In this document: positions 23,401 to 38,748 of the stretch, piece by piece
How the letters are laid out: each line of letters starts with the position of its first letter
Position numbering within the stretch: position 1 is the stretch's first letter
Assembly (NCBI GenBank): GCA_001599975.1
Contig: BCIO01000004.1
Span: forward strand, 1,401,434 to 1,465,433
Length of the DNA: 64,000 bases
Direction of reading: 5' to 3'
Origin: Cystobasidiopsis lactophilus
Taxonomy: Eukaryota; Basidiomycota; Agaricostilbomycetes; Agaricostilbales; Chionosphaeraceae
Notes under the pieces: model-generated
Seen by the model: only the letters and a program-made list of their open reading frames with translations
Database searches by the model: none
Told to the model about the DNA's origin: nothing
Position numbers and translations under genes: made by a program

Positions 23401-25673
23401 GCCCAGTCGCTGAGGAGCTCAACAAGGACATGGGCATCACTTCAACAGAGACACCAGCTGCAGCTGAACCCGTAGCGCAGGAGCCCACTGGCACTCCGGC
23501 TCAGCCTATCACTGTGATCCTTGGCGAAGAGCTTGATCGCCCGCATATCACGCCCGCCGACTCTTTTGCCACCGCTCAAACGGACTTGTCTGAAGCGACC
23601 GTCCACGCCGAGCAACCCTCTGCAGCCCTTATCGCTACCACTTTGGAAGAAAACGGACCTGCCCAAATTGCCGATGCGCCTGCCCAAGAACCAATCATGG
23701 CGCCAGAGCAGTCAGAGGCGCTCTTGGCCGAGCCCGCTCTTGTTGAACCGACCGTTGCCGAGGTCCCAGAAGAGCCGACTTCAGTGTCATCAGCTCCACC
23801 AGCTACCAATTCAGATGGTAGCGCGCTTCCTGTGCCGGCAGATTCGGAGGCCGCGGTCGAAGATAGCCGACCGCTGGATTTGACGGGCGGTCTTGCCACC
23901 TTGTCTCCCGCCGCTTTCCCTCATCCTGAGGCCGCCATTGCGCCAACAAGCGGCGATGCCGATGTTCGCGAGTCCTTCGACACGGTCCGCCCCCGCCCGC
24001 TCAGCACGGCGGCTCCTTTTTCGGACCTCTCTCCTACACCGGAGACCGAGGTCCTCGAGCAAGCTCCAGTCGAGCAAGCGCCGTCTCCACTAGAGTCCAA
24101 CACCTCGGCCGCCTTCTCGCCGAGCGTGGTCGCCAGCCCGACCAAGTCGGACCAGCTTTCGCCCATGGCCGTGTCCGAAAGCTCGCGTAGCATCTCGTCC
24201 ACGAAGTCGATCTCCGAAGAAGAAAGCACTATTTCCGATGAGAGTGGCACACCGAGCAAGAAGAAGAAGAAGCTTTCACTCGGCAATGTCAAGCGCATGG
24301 TCTCATCGCCTTTCAAGCGCAAGAAGTCCGTCGACTCTCCCGACGCTTCGGAGAAGGATGTCTCGTCCCCAGCTCCAAATGACGAGGACATCGCTTCCAG
24401 CACTTCCGTCGTGGCACCAGTAGCGCCCATCCTTGCCGGTGCTGTTGTAGCCGAGCACGCTGGCGCTGAGCATGATTTGGGGGCAGACCAGGCTGGCACC
24501 GTTCTGCAAGGCTCGGTGACCGAAGAGCCCTCCGCTACCCTCCCTGCCGATCAGGACCCTGTCGCTCCTCTTGTCCAAGCGGACAACGATGACCTGCTTT
24601 TGGCGCGCAGCCCTTCAGAAGACGGTCTTGCGTCTGTGCCAGAAGTGGAGGAGGAAGCAACGCAAGCCTTCAAGCTAGATGCGCCGGCTGCTGCCGAGGC
24701 ACTTCCATCGAAAGAGGCTGGCGCAGAAGACGCGGAGCCCGCTGTGGACGCCGTGCCGTCCGGTGGCCACCTCGAAGGCGCCGGGCACATTCCTCTGGTG
24801 ACGGATAAGCTCCCATCGGAAGATGTGACTGCCATCGAAGCAGAGGATGAGATACCGGGTGAGCATCTCGATGCTTGCCTCTTATGGGGGCGTCGCTGAA
24901 AGTGTGTGGACCAAAGCCGCAACCGAAAGCGCTCCGGTCGACTCCCTTTCTGGTAGCTCTGAACGCGATGTGCCTGCAACAGTGGCTAGCGCCGACGCTG
25001 CTGATGCTTCACCCCCTGCACCCGTCTCGGAAGTACCCGCAGCGCTTGCTCCAGAGACTGAGTTGCTCCCACCCGCAGCTCCAGCTCCCCCGCAGGCACC
25101 TCCTACCGAATACAACCTCCACGTTCCTCCAGCCGAAGAGCCAGAAGTCAAGACGCCCCTCGCCGAGGACATCCCAACACCTTTCCTGGCCCACCATGAT
25201 GCGCCCGCTGCAACTGCTGAAACCGAAGCTCTGCTCGGGTCTCAGAAAGAGCTCTCGGAGCCCAATGAAACCCAAGACGTGGCAAATGGTAGGCGCTTGG
25301 ATGCTCTCGATTGGCGCACTGTCTGAACTCTCGATTTGCACAGATCTTCAAAGCACGCCGTCCAAATCGACAGCTCAACCCATACGATCTGATTCGCCGA
25401 CCCTTGCAGCATCCAACTCGCCGACATTATCGCGCGACCCTCTTGGCGATGCTCTGCAAGCCGACTCGAGCGACATCCTCCAAGTTCCGCATCATCAAGA
25501 AGAGGACGAAGAAGACTCCTTTGATCGGGCGGATACTGAGAGCCACGCATCCTTCGACACTGCCGGAGGAGAGACCCAAGGTAAGCGGCTTCACGGGCCT
25601 CGCCTTTCCCGCAGTTGCTTATATTAGGTCTTTGGCAGGCCGCTCTTCTTTCGAATCTGCAGTTACAAGCTAA
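20435..25673 (+). CDS. Msb1/Mug8-domain morphogenesis protein with very long disordered tail
   Basis: Msb1-type proteins act with Rho GTPases and Cdc42 in polarised growth. The start at 20435 gives MLKLFKFGSGGGAKLKATPK. After one intron a folded region follows: GTETLGLFRPFRFAENPTVI, DRLILLYLKTFQTELLLAKS, ELATSNIVDVAFVLKWGLRH, NASWFEAFINLD and YSRLAKIFGFWLLS, resembling a RhoGAP-like Msb1/Mug8 fold. No canonical RhoGAP arginine finger is obvious. From about residue 370 the protein becomes Ser/Pro-rich with phosphosite-like runs (SPPTSPSDSPSRRRSFSVDS). From about residue 700 it is a roughly 800-residue Ala/Glu/Pro-rich acidic tail with basic islands (KKKKKLSLGNVKRMVSSPFK). Late introns at 24860, about 25290 and 25580 precede the short final exon GRSSFESAVTS. 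About 1,550 residues; the longest gene here. Confidence 0.75.
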
Positions 25674-25903
25674 GGCTCACGGCACCCAAAAGCATTCTAT
25701 GTTTAGTAATCGGTACCTTTCGTTCTATGGCACGCAATTTCTCGTTTCGTTTCGTTGGTAATAGATAGGGCTGCGCGGCATTTGGGGCGCACAGGGACAA
25801 ATCGGGTAGACTACGTATGGCGATCCACTAATACCTTCATCAAGATTTCACGACAACCTAGGAGCAAAATCCAATTCAAGTCCAAAGCGGCACTGCGCAA
25901 TCT

Positions 25904-28531
25904 TCACTCCATGATTTCATCAGCAGTGGCGTTCTTCTCCAACAACTCCCGCTTCTTGGCCCTGATCTTGCGTTCCCGCCGCAGCATGGCAGCCAAAGGA
26001 GTCTCGTCCGAGTCGTTGCGCAGAAAGCCCGCCACTTGGGTCTTGTCGTTCGGCGCAAACTCGACCTTGGCACGCTTCTTCTCGATGAAGACCTTGTTGG
26101 CCTCCAGCTTTTCGACGACGGGCTTCAGACTGGCGACGAGCTTGGGCGCGCTCGACGTCTTGACAGTCTTCTTGAGCGTGATGAGAGCTGGGACGACGAT
26201 TTCTGGGAAGGCGATCGACTTCGACTGCACCTCGAACACCTCCAAGAGAGCAAAAGCCAGGTCCTCGGCCATGGTGTCGGCGTATGTGCGCGTTCGGAGG
26301 TAGGCTTGGGGCGCGCGGATGGCGTACTCGAGGTCCAGCGGTTTGAGCTCCGAGGACGGCTTCGGCTTGCGCTTGAACTCGGAGCTGCCGAGCATGTTGA
26401 TCAAAAAGGGTGCCAAAGGGATGAAGGTGCCCGTGCGAACGGTGATGCGCAACATGGAACGAATAATGTGGAGGTGGAGAGGGAAGAAGCGCGAGGTGGG
26501 CAGGAGCCTGTTCAAAAGAGATAGGATTAGCGGCCGAACACCATCTCCTTCTTTGACAAAAGGGTACTCACTTAAGGATGCCGAGGCTGATCTGAACCAA
26601 AGGGTAGATGAGAGCCTCCAAGTCGGAGTGGCCTTGGGTTGCCACGCGCTCTTTGTCGCCGGCGGAGGACAGCACAAGGGACCAGAAGTCGATCGCCTGC
26701 ACGACTTGCCAGTTGTACACTTGTTGAAATGCATCCTGAAGTGAGATCGTTGAGCCCAATTCAACGGAAAGACAAACAAGAAAGGGGCCTACCTTGTCCT
26801 GGGACTTGGTTGCTGTCCTAAGCTGGAGTGCCAGCTGGCGGATGTAGCTGAATGCCAGCTGGTAGGAAGAGGCGCGGGAAAGAAGGAAGAGTTCCGAGGC
26901 AGAATTCTTCATGAGGTTGATAGCCGGAATGACGTGGACGTTGATGCGCTTGAAGGATGCGACCAAGATGGTGTAGGTGCTCTGTGACCGGAAACAATCC
27001 AGTTAGCACAAAGGGAGCAAGAGCACCAGTCGAAGCACCGGCTCACCTTCAGAATCTGTTCGACCAAGCTAGCATCCCCAGCGAGCGCCAGTGTTCGCAC
27101 CGCCAAAAAGCTCGCGATCTTCACGCTGTCCAAAGCGCTCGAAGACCATTGTTCCAACATGACCTGAAGGTAGAGCGATAGCATCAGTCTTCATGTTCGA
27201 CAAAAGCAGCACCTCCCACCGACCTTGTTGTAGAGCTTTGCGATCCGCCTGTTGCCCACAATGAAGGGCACCAGCTTTGCCGACTCTGTGCACGCCATTT
27301 GCGCCAAAGAAGCAGTCTCGCTCTTGGGCGACTCGCTGGGCAAGGACTCGAAGAACAGGAACAGGGTGGAGCAGTACGACTTGATGATCCGCTGGACCGT
27401 CGCATACTTCTTGCTCTGAGTTTGCACCTTACTGTGAAATGATAGACACGGTCAGACTGTGCTCCACATTAGTCAGAGGACTGGGCGCACAATTTGCCAG
27501 AGGCGAGCTTCTTGACCGGGACATGGTGGCTGAGGATGACGGGCGTGTACTTCAGCGTGATTTGTACCAGCTTTTCAAAGACTGCCAAGGGATGAGAGGT
27601 GCACGCCTTGCCTACGAAAGAATCGACTCACCTTCGGTCGATTGGACGGCAAACTGCGCCTTCGCCTCTGCATCGCTCACGACGGCCGCTTTGAAGGCCA
27701 GAAGCAGCTTGCGCAAGTACTTGATGGAATGAGACTGCGGTGCCACCAAATCTCAGCAAGGTGGCTACGCCGGGAGGCCAGGAGACAGACACACCTTGAT
27801 CAAAGCCTTTTGCCATTGAGCAAGGAGGTCCAAAGTGACAATCGTGACGCCTCCAGACGAGCCCTCTTCCATATCTTCGTCTTGTCCGTCAGCATCGTCG
27901 AAGTCCAGCAGCTCTTGATCGTTCTCTTGCAAGAACTGCAAGTCGCCGACTGCGTCAAGCATGATCCGTGGGTTCTTAACGAAGGCTCTTACCTTAAAGA
28001 ACTCTGGGTCTTTCTCCTTGAGTGCGGCTAGGTCCATCTTGTGCGCCTCGGCTTCATCTGTGGGTGAGCAGCGGATGAGATTGACCATCTCGAGGGTGCA
28101 AAATGGAGACCCGCCTTGAAAATCCTCCAGCGACTCCAAATCATCATCTCCGTCCTCGTCTTGGTCATCACTGTCATCTTCAGCCTGTAAAATCATAATG
28201 GCGGTCATGAGACGTGGGGTCCAAAGAGCACAAAGCGATCCCAGCTGCGCACCTGAAATTTGCCATTGAGCAAGTCGTCCACCGTCTCCGGCCCTAGGTC
28301 CGCCTCGCCCTCCTCCTCATCGTCCTCCTCGGCCTCCTGCTCAAACTCTGGCCGCTTGGCTTTGCCCTTGCCCTTGAGCATTTTGCGGGTGTCAATCTTC
28401 TTCTGCAAGGCCTGGTGCCTCTTGCGGTTCGCAATCTGGTCCTTCAGGTGGCCTTTGGCTTTGAAGGTCCTGGCCCTCTTGCTTTGGGCCTTGGAGGCAT
28501 GCTTGGGAGCGGCCTTCTTCGTCTTGGGCAT
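25904..28531 (-). CDS. NOC2: nucleolar complex protein 2 (Noc2), 60S ribosome biogenesis
   Basis: Noc2 pairs with Noc1 and Noc3 to mature and export pre-60S particles from the nucleolus. The start at 28531 gives MPKTKKAAPKHASKAQSKRA, a basic nucleolar-type leader, then KGKAKRPEFEQEAEEDDEEE and a DDLLNGKF segment. Acidic stretches (EDDSDDQDEDGDDDLESLED) lead to the HEAT-like body: ALKEKDPEFFKYLQENDQEL, DLLAQWQKALIK, GTFIPLAPFLINMLGSSEFK, LEYAIRAPQAYLRTRTYADT, MAEDLAFALLEVFEVQSKSI and AFPEIVVPALITLKK. It ends TQVAGFLRNDSDETPLAAML and RERKIRAKKRELLEKNATAD. These are strong Noc2 signatures. About 720 residues with roughly ten introns. An upstream in-frame ATG exists at 28627. Confidence 0.94.
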
Positions 28532-28675
28532 CTTGCTGGGGATCGACGGTTGCGGCTCAAGCAAATTTTTGTTGATTTCGTTTGCCCGAGTGGCGATTTG
28601 GGGCAGTGGCGCTCTTATGGAATTCAACGTCCGTTGTTGTCCGCTTTGAGATATGAGAAGGTCTGGGATACAAAT

Positions 28676-30291
28676 TCAAGTGGTACGAGAGCCCTCCAAG
28701 GGTGCAGAGACAGAGTCCAAGGGAGCTGGAACAGACTCCGGTTGAGGAGAAACGGACGGAGCGGCAGTAGAAACAGGTTCGGCCGTAATGGGCGAGGAGG
28801 AAACGATAGGCTGGTTCTTGAGCGGAGTGGGGAGCACGGCACTGAGGGTCGAAGCCTTGCTCGAGTTCGAGTCTTTGTCTCGAAGTCAGTTCTCCAACCT
28901 TTCAACCGCAGAGGGCAAAAGAGAAGGGAGCTCACGAGAGGTAGAGGAGCGAACCATGATGGAGCTCTTCTCGACGGTGGCGTGAAGAGCGTCGTCGACC
29001 CGGAAGATGATGAACCCCTCCTTGCTGGTGAGGTCGCTCCAGGCGCCTACTGTGCAGTGAGACGTGCACTTGGCGGGAGCGGAGAGCTTTCGAAGTGTAT
29101 AGGTCGTAAAGTTGCCCTCGCCCAGACCGGCGCGAACGACCAGATTGTCGTTCTCGAAATGCAAGCTGCTCGTATTTCCTCAGCCTACTAGTCGCCACCC
29201 ACGTCAAGTGCCACTCACAAAACCATGGCGTCGGTGCCATCCTTCAGAGAGACGTACATGTTGCCCGAGTCGATGATGGAAGAGCCAGGCCAACAGGAGG
29301 AGTCGCCCAGCCAGAAGAAATCGCACCGCCTCCTTCCACGCCCTAACTCCATGCCTCCACCGAACACGATTACTGGTACCAGCTGTCGTAAAAAGAGCAG
29401 TCGGGGGCGTTGCTGGGGCCCTGGCTAGTTTGGCTCCTGCGGCGAAAGGGTCGGCTTGCGTAGGCACGGAGGAAGGCTCAAGGCTTACGATGACTCTCCC
29501 AGGAGGCTGCTGATTTCGCCGCCTTCGTTGTACATGTATGGCTTAATATACTGGTCTTGGTCCGAGCGGGAACGCACGGAGCGGTAGTCGGACGACTCCG
29601 ACTCGTCCTCGTCGTCCTCGTGCTTGCGCTTCAGCGAGGTGTGGCCCGGCCTGTTGTATTCTCGCTTGTAGCAGTTTGCTGCAGGGTGGACCAGCTCGGG
29701 AGGGATGGCGACGGGCCCAGTGGCGACTTCTTCCAGGGCGGCCTCCTCTTCGCTGGCGGCCTCTCCTGCCGAGGCTTGCTCGACGTGCGAGTCCCAATTC
29801 CTCTCCGAGCCGTCCTCCCAGCAAGGGTCCTCTTCTTGTCTCTCTCCAAAGACGTCGTCGCCGTAGTGATCGTCAGCTCGATTGCCAACAGACTCGTCGT
29901 AGCCCAAAGGCGAGGCATTGGATACCCAATCGTCCCCAAGATGAGGGTCGTAGGTATGCTCCGAGTTGCCGTCATCGCTATCGCTGCTGTCGCTGAAGGT
30001 GGTGGAGGACGACGCATAGGGAGGCGGGTTGTAGGGGGCATAGCGAGAACCGTTGCAGTGGTGCGCCTCCCCGTCGCGGCTCACCACTTGGATGATGAAG
30101 CGGAAAGTGCAGTTGTTGAGGTTGACAACGTTGCCGTTACCCTCTACCTTGACGAACACGGGGCTCTCACGGGAGTTGAAAGGCAGGCCGTTTGAAGGCA
30201 CTTCAATGTCATAGGTACAGTCGTTCGAATTGACGACAGAGTTTGATCCGGAGATCTTGATAGCGCAGACGTTTTCGATTTGTCTCGACAT
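28676..30291 (-). CDS. hypothetical acidic protein with paired G-N-x-V-N-x-N-x-C-T units
   Basis: Not recognised. The first exon (29485-30291) starts MSRQIENVCAIKISGSNSVV. It contains two similar strand-like units, GSNSVVNSNDCTYDIEV and GNGNVVNLNNCTFRFII, spaced about 40 residues apart, which could be rungs of a small beta structure. A Ser/Asp/Glu-rich region with KRKHEDDEDESESSDYRSVR (possible nuclear signal) follows. Later exons give APDCSFYDSWYQRCDFFWLG, SIIDSGNMYVSLKDGTDAMV, FENDNLVVRAGLGEGNFTTY, TLRKLSAPAKCTSHCTVGAW and GFIIFRVDDALHATVEKSSI, a Cys-containing beta-rich domain, then a Ser/Pro tail ending PLEGSRTT. No signal peptide. The exon joins are by eye. About 430 residues. Confidence 0.6.
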
Positions 30292-32978
<2,687 letters not shown>

Positions 32979-33072
32979 ACACAAATAAGCCGTCTACTCC
33001 TTGGCCTCGGTGAGGGAAGTTGCTCTTGTACTTTTTCGCTGCAATTACATGTGTCTAGGAAATGCCCGTCGC

Positions 33073-35025
<1,953 letters not shown>

Positions 35026-35209
35026 CGTGCAGTAATCAAGCCCGACTCTTCTAGAATCGAAGGTGGCAAAAAACGGGAGCGATGGCCGTCGAGGTCCGAA
35101 GTCGCTCCTCGCCACTTGGCTTTCTTGCGCTCGAACGCTGAGTCAGGAAGAACGAAGTAGAACGATACATGCAACGAAAACGAATAGTGTGCTACAATTC
35201 TACAAGACT

Positions 35210-38200
35210 TCAGCGCCAGACTGGCAGCTTGGACGCTGAGCCGCTGACGTCCGGCGAGGACTTTGAGCTGGGCATGATTGACACCCTGCCCGCTGTGGCT
35301 TTCGCCACCGTCGACATCCTCTTCGCCGCCACCGTGTTTACCGAGGACAAAGCTGGCGAGTTGACTACTGAAGAAGGGGTGGCCAGCTCTCGCTGTGGTG
35401 GCTGCTGCTGTGGCACCGGCTGTGAGGACTTGGGCGACTCTTGCAGGTGGGACACGCGCCGGTTCTTCTTCGCGGACCGGATGGGCCCAATGGATGACCG
35501 CCGCTTCGCCTTGCCAGAGGCTGACAGGCGGCGGATCGAGGTCCGGCTCTTTGACGCGCGCCCAGGGTCGGTGCTGAGGAAGGCTGAGCTGGGGTCCACC
35601 TTCTTGGCAACCTGGCTTAGAGTGCTCTGGAACAAGCGAGAGGGTGGGCGGGCGGACTCTTCGACGCCCGATGACACGGAGGAGAAGGACGAGTTCTTGG
35701 AGCCCACGCCGCCACCGCCGCCGCCACTGAAAGTCGGGGCTTCCTTCTTGCGCCCGGCGCTGGCGCTGAGAAATCCAACTGACATGCGATTGCCCCGGGA
35801 AGCCACGGAGGGCGCGGAAGTCGGCGCTGGTGGCGTGATGTTCTCTTTGGCTGCGGTGGTGGCGTCGGCGAATATCGAGACGGGAGCAACACCGCGGCCG
35901 AGTGAGCGCTTGGCCGCACTGACTTGAATCGGCGCGGCGCTCCTGGTCCCGAGTGGTGCAACGGAGGAGCGCAGGGAAGCCGTCAAGGCGGCCGGTCGTT
36001 CAGCCTCGTCAGTCTCGCTGGTCGCGCTGCTTTCTTCCAACTCCCACTCTTCAGCGAGCTCTGTGGACAGACAGTTCAGGATCAACGTAAGAAAAGCTGT
36101 GTGCAACGAGTGAGAGCCCGACGCACCTTCTTTCCACAAGACCGACTTCTTCACGGTGGAGCCTTGAGCCGGCTTGGTGGCGCTCTTCTTACGCGGCGAC
36201 ATGAAGCTCGATTTAAGTCGCAAAGCCGACCTGGCCGCTTTTCGAGGCGAAGGGGCAGCCCTGGGAGTGGCCTGCACAAGGGGTCGCCGTTGCTTGACGG
36301 GCGACAGGGGCGGGAGAGGGGAGGTGGAGCTGGCAAGCGCGGCGAACACCTGGGCCGTCGCTTCCTGTACGCGAGTCTGGTAGGCCACGTCTTCGCCGGT
36401 CAAGGATAGCTGGACGTGCGAGAGGGTGGCCAGCACGGTGGCGAGGTATTTGGCCGCTTCGATCCGGCCTTGCTCTCGCGCTTTACCGTCCACCACGTTC
36501 GCCTCTAGCTCGCCTAAGCGGACCTCCTTGTCGAAAATGGCTAGGGCATCCGGGTGGGTTAGGCGTCGGCGGGTGGCGGCTTGATTCGCGGCCAGCATCG
36601 ACTTTGCGTTGGAGGCCGAGTTTGCTTCTTGAAACAGGTCAACGCCGTGCTGGGTCAGTGAAGCCATTAGATTTGAAATAGTCTGTCGGGCTTCTTCGAT
36701 GCTGGGCGAATCTGCCGGATTGGCTTTCGCCAAGTCCAAGCCGGTGGCCGCCAGCCAAGTCTTGAGAGTTGGCCGCAGAGGCTCGAGCGAGTCCAGCTCT
36801 GCTCGAGCTTTGCCGGCTTTCGACAGTCGAATAAGGACCTCTTGGCGGCTGTCTTCCGCCCTCGCCAACCCTTCCTCGACTTCCTTCAAGTTCTTGGTCC
36901 GAGTCGCCCGTTCTTCCAGCTTGGCCCGCTCCTCTCGCAACGAGTCGTCCTTCTTCCGTTGTTCCAGCTCTTGCCGCAGTTCGACAATGATCTTGAGATA
37001 TTGCGAGACGTGCCGGTCGACAGAGATGACATTGCGCGAGACCTTGGTCTTAATCTCCTTGGCGCGGTTGGCATATTGGAGGGTATTGTGGGTCTCGTCG
37101 TAGTGTTGAGAGGACGGAGAGACGCAGACGATCCTGTTTACCTCTCGATTTGAGATGCCGTCAAACAAAGCAGAATGAAGAGGAAACGCACATGCTAGTT
37201 TGGCAGTTCCCGCCTAGCGAATGCTTGAGCAACCGGGTCAGTTTCGAATCTCTGTACGGGATGTGGCCCTTGGTGCGAGGGTCGCAGAGAGCATTGATGC
37301 AGTTGCCCAAAGCGAGAAGGGATCTATTGATGTTGGCGCCCTCGTGGAGGCTGTTCGTTGCCACAAGAACTTCAGAAAGGTCATATAAGCACTAAAGAAA
37401 ACTCACAGTTTGCCCTTGTTATTTGTCACGGCAGCCCTTTCGGAGCCCGCCAGATCTATGACCGAAAGCGTGGCCAGCTGGTAGTCCTCAGAAATGTTGG
37501 CCGTCCGCGCCCGCTGCTTGATGTTGACCGAAAGAACAGCGTGAGATCTGGAAGAAGTGGCGTTGGCTTCTGTGGCGTTGGTCGTCCGGTTTTCGTTGCC
37601 TTGGCGGATGAGCTCGATGACTTCCTCCGCCGTTCTGGGTGCGTGCTCTGACAGACCAGGAACAACCACTCGGTTGGATCCGGCCTCTCTGAGTAGTAAA
37701 GGCTGGCCCGGCAAGAGCAGATCCTTGATGGTCTCGTTATAGATCTCCAGATATGAGACTTTGGCATTGAATCCTTGTCAGCCCAGCCACTTTGTATAGC
37801 CATCAAACGATACGTACTACTCAATTCGACGATCTTGTCTTCTGACTGCGCTTGAATGCGCTCGAACAGGTCCTGCATGAGTAGAAAGACGATGCCGGGC
37901 TGGTCTGGTGTGCCAGAGATCGTGTGCGTTTTGCCGCAGCCTGTGTTCGACGATCAGGATCCGCCTTGGTATAATTAGACCCAAAATGACTGGCCTGTTG
38001 CGCCATATGCCAGACAGGTGGCATTGTAGCCTTGAAGCACCCCGTCAACAAGCTTCCTCGCGCTGCCCTCGTACACCTCTTGTTGGGTCGCCTGCTCGTC
38101 GTACACGCGGTCGAAGCAGAACCGGATGTCTTTGAGCTTCTTGCCGGTAAACTTAGGCCCCAGAATTGCAGAGGAGGCGTTCTTGAGCGGGCTCTCTGGG

Positions 38201-38461
38201 TCGAACACAAGGACTCTGTGGGCGGGCATCAGTATTCATCATGCTCCTTGGTTTGAGCAGTGGAACCTCTTCATACCTATTGTCCACCACATTGATGATC
38301 TTTCTGACGCCCCGTCCTGCTGTGTTGATGAGCGGCGCCGTGAGCGAGGTGGCATGCTGGAAGATGGGCGCCGCCTGCTCGTTCAACCGCGCTCGCTCTT
38401 GCTGCGTGAAGGGCCTGAGCCGAACTGATACGGAGATGGAGCTGGCTGAGGAGCCCTCCAT
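35210..38461 (-). CDS. kinesin-8 (Kip3-like) motor protein
   Basis: Plus-end-directed motor that shortens microtubules and positions nuclei and spindles. The start at 38461 gives [20 protein letters not shown]. The motor domain shows [35 protein letters not shown] (P-loop, formed across a GC-AG intron at 37941-37994), [26 protein letters not shown] (switch I), [13 protein letters not shown] (switch II), [40 protein letters not shown] and [20 protein letters not shown]. The neck phrase [18 protein letters not shown] is a kinesin-8 signature. A coiled coil ([20 protein letters not shown]) and a Ser/Arg/Lys-rich tail, likely microtubule-binding, follow to KLPVWR. About 930 residues. Confidence 0.93.
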
Positions 38462-38748
38462 CGTTGCTGGGCAGGTTCTGGTCGTCTCTAGGCAAGGCAG
38501 TCTGAGAGAAAGAAGGAGGGCGAAATTGTAAACAAGCTGGTCGATGAGCGGCCTGCGGTCCGCCCAGCATCAATCCGGCTCCAAGCGTCCAAGGGAACAG
38601 ACAAACACTGAGTGTTAACACTGGAAGGGCGTCCTTGCAAGAGGTTTACATGTACAATAGGAAAGTGCAGGCAAAGTACAAAAGACCCAGGCACTCAACA
38701 GCGCTCGGTGTGGCCCCTGCTGCCGCGCTGGATCGGCAAGTCGAACAG

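Noticed and set aside
29557-30195. 212-residue plus-strand open frame with hydrophobic runs
   Set aside because: It is antisense to the acidic orphan exon; the hydrophobic residues come from reverse reading of Asp/Glu codons.
35169-35927. 252-residue plus-strand open frame antisense to the kinesin tail
   Set aside because: It is a GC-rich shadow of the Ser/Arg-rich kinesin-8 tail on the minus strand and has no motif of its own.
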